Below are positions 61,647-64,000 of a DNA stretch of 64,000 bases, piece by piece. The translations under genes were made by a program, and so were the position numbers. This DNA comes from Chlorogloeopsis sp038404745. Its GTDB lineage: Bacteria > Cyanobacteriota > Cyanobacteriia > Cyanobacteriales > Nostocaceae. The notes under the pieces are model-generated. The model did no database searches. It was not told where the DNA came from and saw only the letters and a program-made list of their open reading frames with translations. Within the stretch, counting starts at the first letter, position 1. The number at the start of each line of letters is the position of its first letter. Location: NCBI RefSeq assembly GCF_038404745.2, contig NZ_JAYKTT020000070.1:1-64000 (forward strand), read 5' to 3'.

Positions 61647-62666
61647 ATGTTTGGTCTCATCGGACATCTCACTAGTTTAGAACACGCGCAGTCGGTAGCC
61701 AGAGAATTAGGCTATCCAGAATATGCTGATCAAGGTTTAGATTTTTGGTGCAGCGCTCCGCCCCAAATAGTCGATCACATTACCGTTACTAGCGTCACTG
61801 GGCAAAAAATCGAAGGTAAGTATGTAGAATCTTGCTTTTTACCAGAAATGCTGGCAAATCGCCGCATCAAAACAGCGACGCGTAAAATTCTCAACGCGAT
61901 GGCTCATGCTCAAAAGCACGGAATTGATATCACGGCTTTGGGCGGATTTTCTTCGATTATTTTTGAAAATTTTAAGTTAGAGCAGTTCCGGCAAGTCCGC
62001 AACATCAAACTGGAATTTGAACGCTTCACTACAGGGAATACTCATACAGCTTATATTATCTGTAAGCAGGTTGAGGAAGCCTCAAAACAATTAGGAATTA
62101 ACCTATCGCAAGCAACTGTTGCTGTTTGTGGTGCAACCGGAGATATTGGCAGTGCTGTCTGTCGTTGGTTGGATGCAAGAACCGATGTTAAAGATTTATT
62201 ATTGATAGCTCGTAACGAGGAACGACTCATAAATTTACAAGCAGAACTTGGGCGTGGGAAAATCCTGGCTTTGGAAGAAGCTCTACCCCTAGCTGATATT
62301 GTAGTTTGGGTTGCCAGTATGCCCAAAGGTGTAGAAATTGACCCCAACTCATTAAAGCAACCTTGTTTGCTAATTGATGGAGGCTACCCGAAAAACCTGG
62401 CTACTAAACTCCAGCATCCTGGTGTATATGTCCTCAATGGTGGGATTGTAGAACATTCTCTTGATATTGACTGGAAAATCATGCAAATTGTCAATATGGA
62501 TGTTCCGGCGCGTCAGTTATTTGCTTGTTTTGCAGAATCAATGCTATTGGAGTTTGAGAAGTTGTATACGAACTTCTCTTGGGGACGCAATCAGATTACT
62601 GTAGAGAAGATGGATCATATAGGTCAGGTGTCGGTAAAACACGGCTTTAGACCGCTGCTAGTTTAG
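61647..62666 (+). CDS. aar: long-chain acyl-ACP reductase
   Basis: 339 aa. It starts MFGLIGHLTSLEHAQ and has the NADPH-binding AVCGATGDIGSAV (159-171). The catalytic Cys294 is in LFACFAESM, the position of the acyl-thioester cysteine in the Synechococcus enzyme. It reduces fatty acyl-ACP to aldehyde for ADO. It lies between ado and accA, so alkane output is physically linked to malonyl-CoA synthesis. Confidence 0.98.
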   Translation: MFGLIGHLTSLEHAQSVARELGYPEYADQGLDFWCSAPPQIVDHITVTSVTGQKIEGKYVESCFLPEMLANRRIKTATRKILNAMAHAQKHGIDITALGGFSSIIFENFKLEQFRQVRNIKLEFERFTTGNTHTAYIICKQVEEASKQLGINLSQATVAVCGATGDIGSAVCRWLDARTDVKDLLLIARNEERLINLQAELGRGKILALEEALPLADIVVWVASMPKGVEIDPNSLKQPCLLIDGGYPKNLATKLQHPGVYVLNGGIVEHSLDIDWKIMQIVNMDVPARQLFACFAESMLLEFEKLYTNFSWGRNQITVEKMDHIGQVSVKHGFRPLLV

Positions 62667-62818
62667 GTATTGGAGATAGGGAACAGGGGACAGGGAACAG
62701 GAAACAGGAAATAAAAAATTTTGAATTTTGAATTTTGAATTGATTAGCCCCTAGCCCTTAGCCCCTAGCCCCTAGTCCCAATACCTAATCTCTAATACCT
62801 CATCCCTAATCTCTAACT
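62667..62818. repeat. STRR repeats in the aar-accA spacer
   Basis: GGAACAGGGGACAGGGAACA units, TTTTGAATTTTGAATTTTGAA (three copies of the seven-base unit) and TAGCCCCTAGCCCTTAGCCC units fill the gap. They match the repeat families in the atp and flv spacers. Confidence 0.75.
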
Positions 62819-63799
62819 ATGGCAACTACTGAGCGTAAACCACTACTATTGGATTTTGAAAAGCCGCTGGCAGAACTTGCAAACCGGATTGATCAAATCC
62901 GCAAACTTGCAGAAGAGAATGGCGTCGATGTTTCTAGTCAAATTCGTCAATTGGAAGCACGTGCCATGCAACTGCGTGAGGAAATTTTTACTAGTCTATC
63001 TCCGTCTCAACGACTGCAAGTCGCTCGTCATCCCCGCCGTCCAAGTACTTTAGATTACATTCAAACTATCACTGATGAATGGTTCGAGTTGCATGGCGAT
63101 CGCAATGGCTCTGACGATCCAGCTTTGATTGGTGGTGTGGCTCGCTTGGCAGGACAACCTGTGGTAATGTTGGGACATCAAAAAGGGCGTGACACAAAAG
63201 ACAATATTGCCCGTAACTTCGGTATGGCAACTCCTGGTGGTTATCGCAAGGCAATGCGATTAATGGAACACGCCAATAAGTTCGGGATGCCGGTTTTGAC
63301 TTTTATTGACACACCGGGAGCTTTACCCACAGTAGTCGCTGAACGACAAGGCGCAGGTGAAGCGATCGCCTATAATCTGCGCGAGATGTTCTGTTTGGAT
63401 GTACCAATTATTTGTACAGTGATTGGTGAAGGCGGATCTGGAGGAGCATTAGGCATTGGAGTCGGCGATCGCATCTTGATGTTTGAACACTCCGTTTATA
63501 CCGTAATTACTCCGGAGGCTTGTGCAGCTATTTTGTGGAAGGACGCTAGCAAGGCTCCACAAGCAGCAGCAGTCCTAAAAATGACTTCCTATGACTTGAA
63601 AAACTTAGGCATTATCGATCAGATATTGTCTGAACCCATTGGTGGTGCTCATTCCGAACCACTCAAAGCTGCTCAAACTCTTAAAAGTGCTTTGTTAGAC
63701 AATTTAGAGGAACTGGGACGCTTAACTCCCACAGAACGCCGCCAACTGCGGTACGAAAAATTCCGCAAAATGGGTGTTTTTACCGAAGTTGCTCACTGA
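62819..63799 (+). CDS. accA: acetyl-CoA carboxylase carboxyltransferase subunit alpha
   Basis: 326 aa. It starts with ERKPLLLDFEKPLAELANRIDQIRKLA, cited by DFEKPLAEL, and has the CT domain: GDRNGSDDPALIGGVARL, GHQKGRDTKDNIARNFGMATPGGYRKA, FIDTPGALP, GEGGSGGALGIGVGD and a SVYTVITPEACAAILW segment. With AccD it transfers carboxyl from biotin to acetyl-CoA to make malonyl-CoA, the first step of fatty-acid synthesis. It follows aar in the same direction, probably in one transcription unit. Confidence 0.97.
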   Translation: MATTERKPLLLDFEKPLAELANRIDQIRKLAEENGVDVSSQIRQLEARAMQLREEIFTSLSPSQRLQVARHPRRPSTLDYIQTITDEWFELHGDRNGSDDPALIGGVARLAGQPVVMLGHQKGRDTKDNIARNFGMATPGGYRKAMRLMEHANKFGMPVLTFIDTPGALPTVVAERQGAGEAIAYNLREMFCLDVPIICTVIGEGGSGGALGIGVGDRILMFEHSVYTVITPEACAAILWKDASKAPQAAAVLKMTSYDLKNLGIIDQILSEPIGGAHSEPLKAAQTLKSALLDNLEELGRLTPTERRQLRYEKFRKMGVFTEVAH

Positions 63800-64000
63800 T
63801 AGCACTGAAAACTATTGATTAGCATATTAGCAATGCTATAATTGCCTGTGGCACTGTAAAGATTTTTAACAATCTTTAAGAGTCATAGGCATTCGCATTT
63901 TTGCAAATCAAATTCAGAATTAATGAGTGATTTGTAATGTACTTATGAAAAAACCAAGGGCGCAATCTTGCTTCCAAGACGTACATTTTTATATGAGTCT
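63800..64000. other. region downstream of accA to the window end
   Basis: A hairpin AAAGATT/AATCTTT lies at 63858-63877. A frame opens with ATG at 63945 (MKKPRAQSCFQDV...) and runs off the window. It is too short to judge, and no strong RBS is visible. Confidence 0.4.

Overview
The window comes from the chromosome of a filamentous, very probably heterocyst-forming cyanobacterium (order Nostocales). Direct evidence: a complete phycobilisome-core operon (apcE-apcA-apcB-apcC), the cyanobacterial F0F1 ATP synthase operon with two b-type subunits, the alkane pair ado-aar next to accA, a dnaE that stops at the N-terminal half of the cyanobacterial split DnaE intein, a tmRNA with a cyanobacterial tag, a directly adjacent flv3/flv1 pair, many GCGATCGC (HIP1) octamers, and spacers full of short degenerate tandem repeats. 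The four-repeat ApcE suggests a five-cylinder phycobilisome core. No rRNA operon, CRISPR array, transposase or phage gene was seen.

Layout. 1-3.4 kb: a CAP-domain protein without a signal peptide, a DsbA-like oxidoreductase, and a methyltransferase-merR pair behind a textbook MerR-type promoter. 3.4-4.5 kb: two tRNA-like genes and a run of five adjacent palindromes. 4.5-12 kb: an unusual slipin/SPFH protein, a Uma2 nuclease-like protein, dnaE N-half with split intein, a 6-TM protein of unknown role and a 1.3-kb non-coding stretch. 12-16 kb: flv1 and flv3 on the minus strand. 16-19.6 kb: an XRE-HTH/dynamin-like GTPase fusion with palindromes in its promoter, then a RelE-type toxin-antitoxin pair. 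19.7-20.1 kb: ssrA. 20.3-26.9 kb: atp operon on the minus strand (atp1, a, c, b', b, delta, alpha, gamma). 27-34.3 kb: a methyltransferase, then the apc operon on the plus strand.

34.5-40 kb is the least ordinary region. A minus-strand protein with the HxD...H...RxS signature of Fe(II)/2-oxoglutarate oxygenases faces a plus-strand pair with overlapping reading frames: a SAM methyltransferase and a heme-oxygenase-like diiron oxidase (HDO). After a terminator comes an NO sensor (H-NOX) with an HNOBA-type histidine kinase. The three enzymes look like a small uncharacterised tailoring cassette. Next come glycosyltransferase remnants, ftsW/rodA, an SDR, small conserved proteins, a creatininase-family amidohydrolase, a zinc-ribbon membrane protein, an alpha/beta hydrolase, a PLP aminotransferase carrying an in-frame repeat insertion, a thioredoxin, vipp1 and pspA in tandem, a SPOR-like protein and a DciA-like protein (to 53 kb).

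53-64 kb: a small Cys-motif protein, menB, a KAP P-loop NTPase, a secreted propeller-like protein convergent with a DUF4188-type protein, a lone sugar ABC permease, and ado-aar-accA. Housekeeping modules (ATP synthase, phycobilisome, phylloquinone, fatty-acid and alkane synthesis) are intact. Accessory content is small and scattered, and several MITE-like or palindromic repeat families recur between genes.
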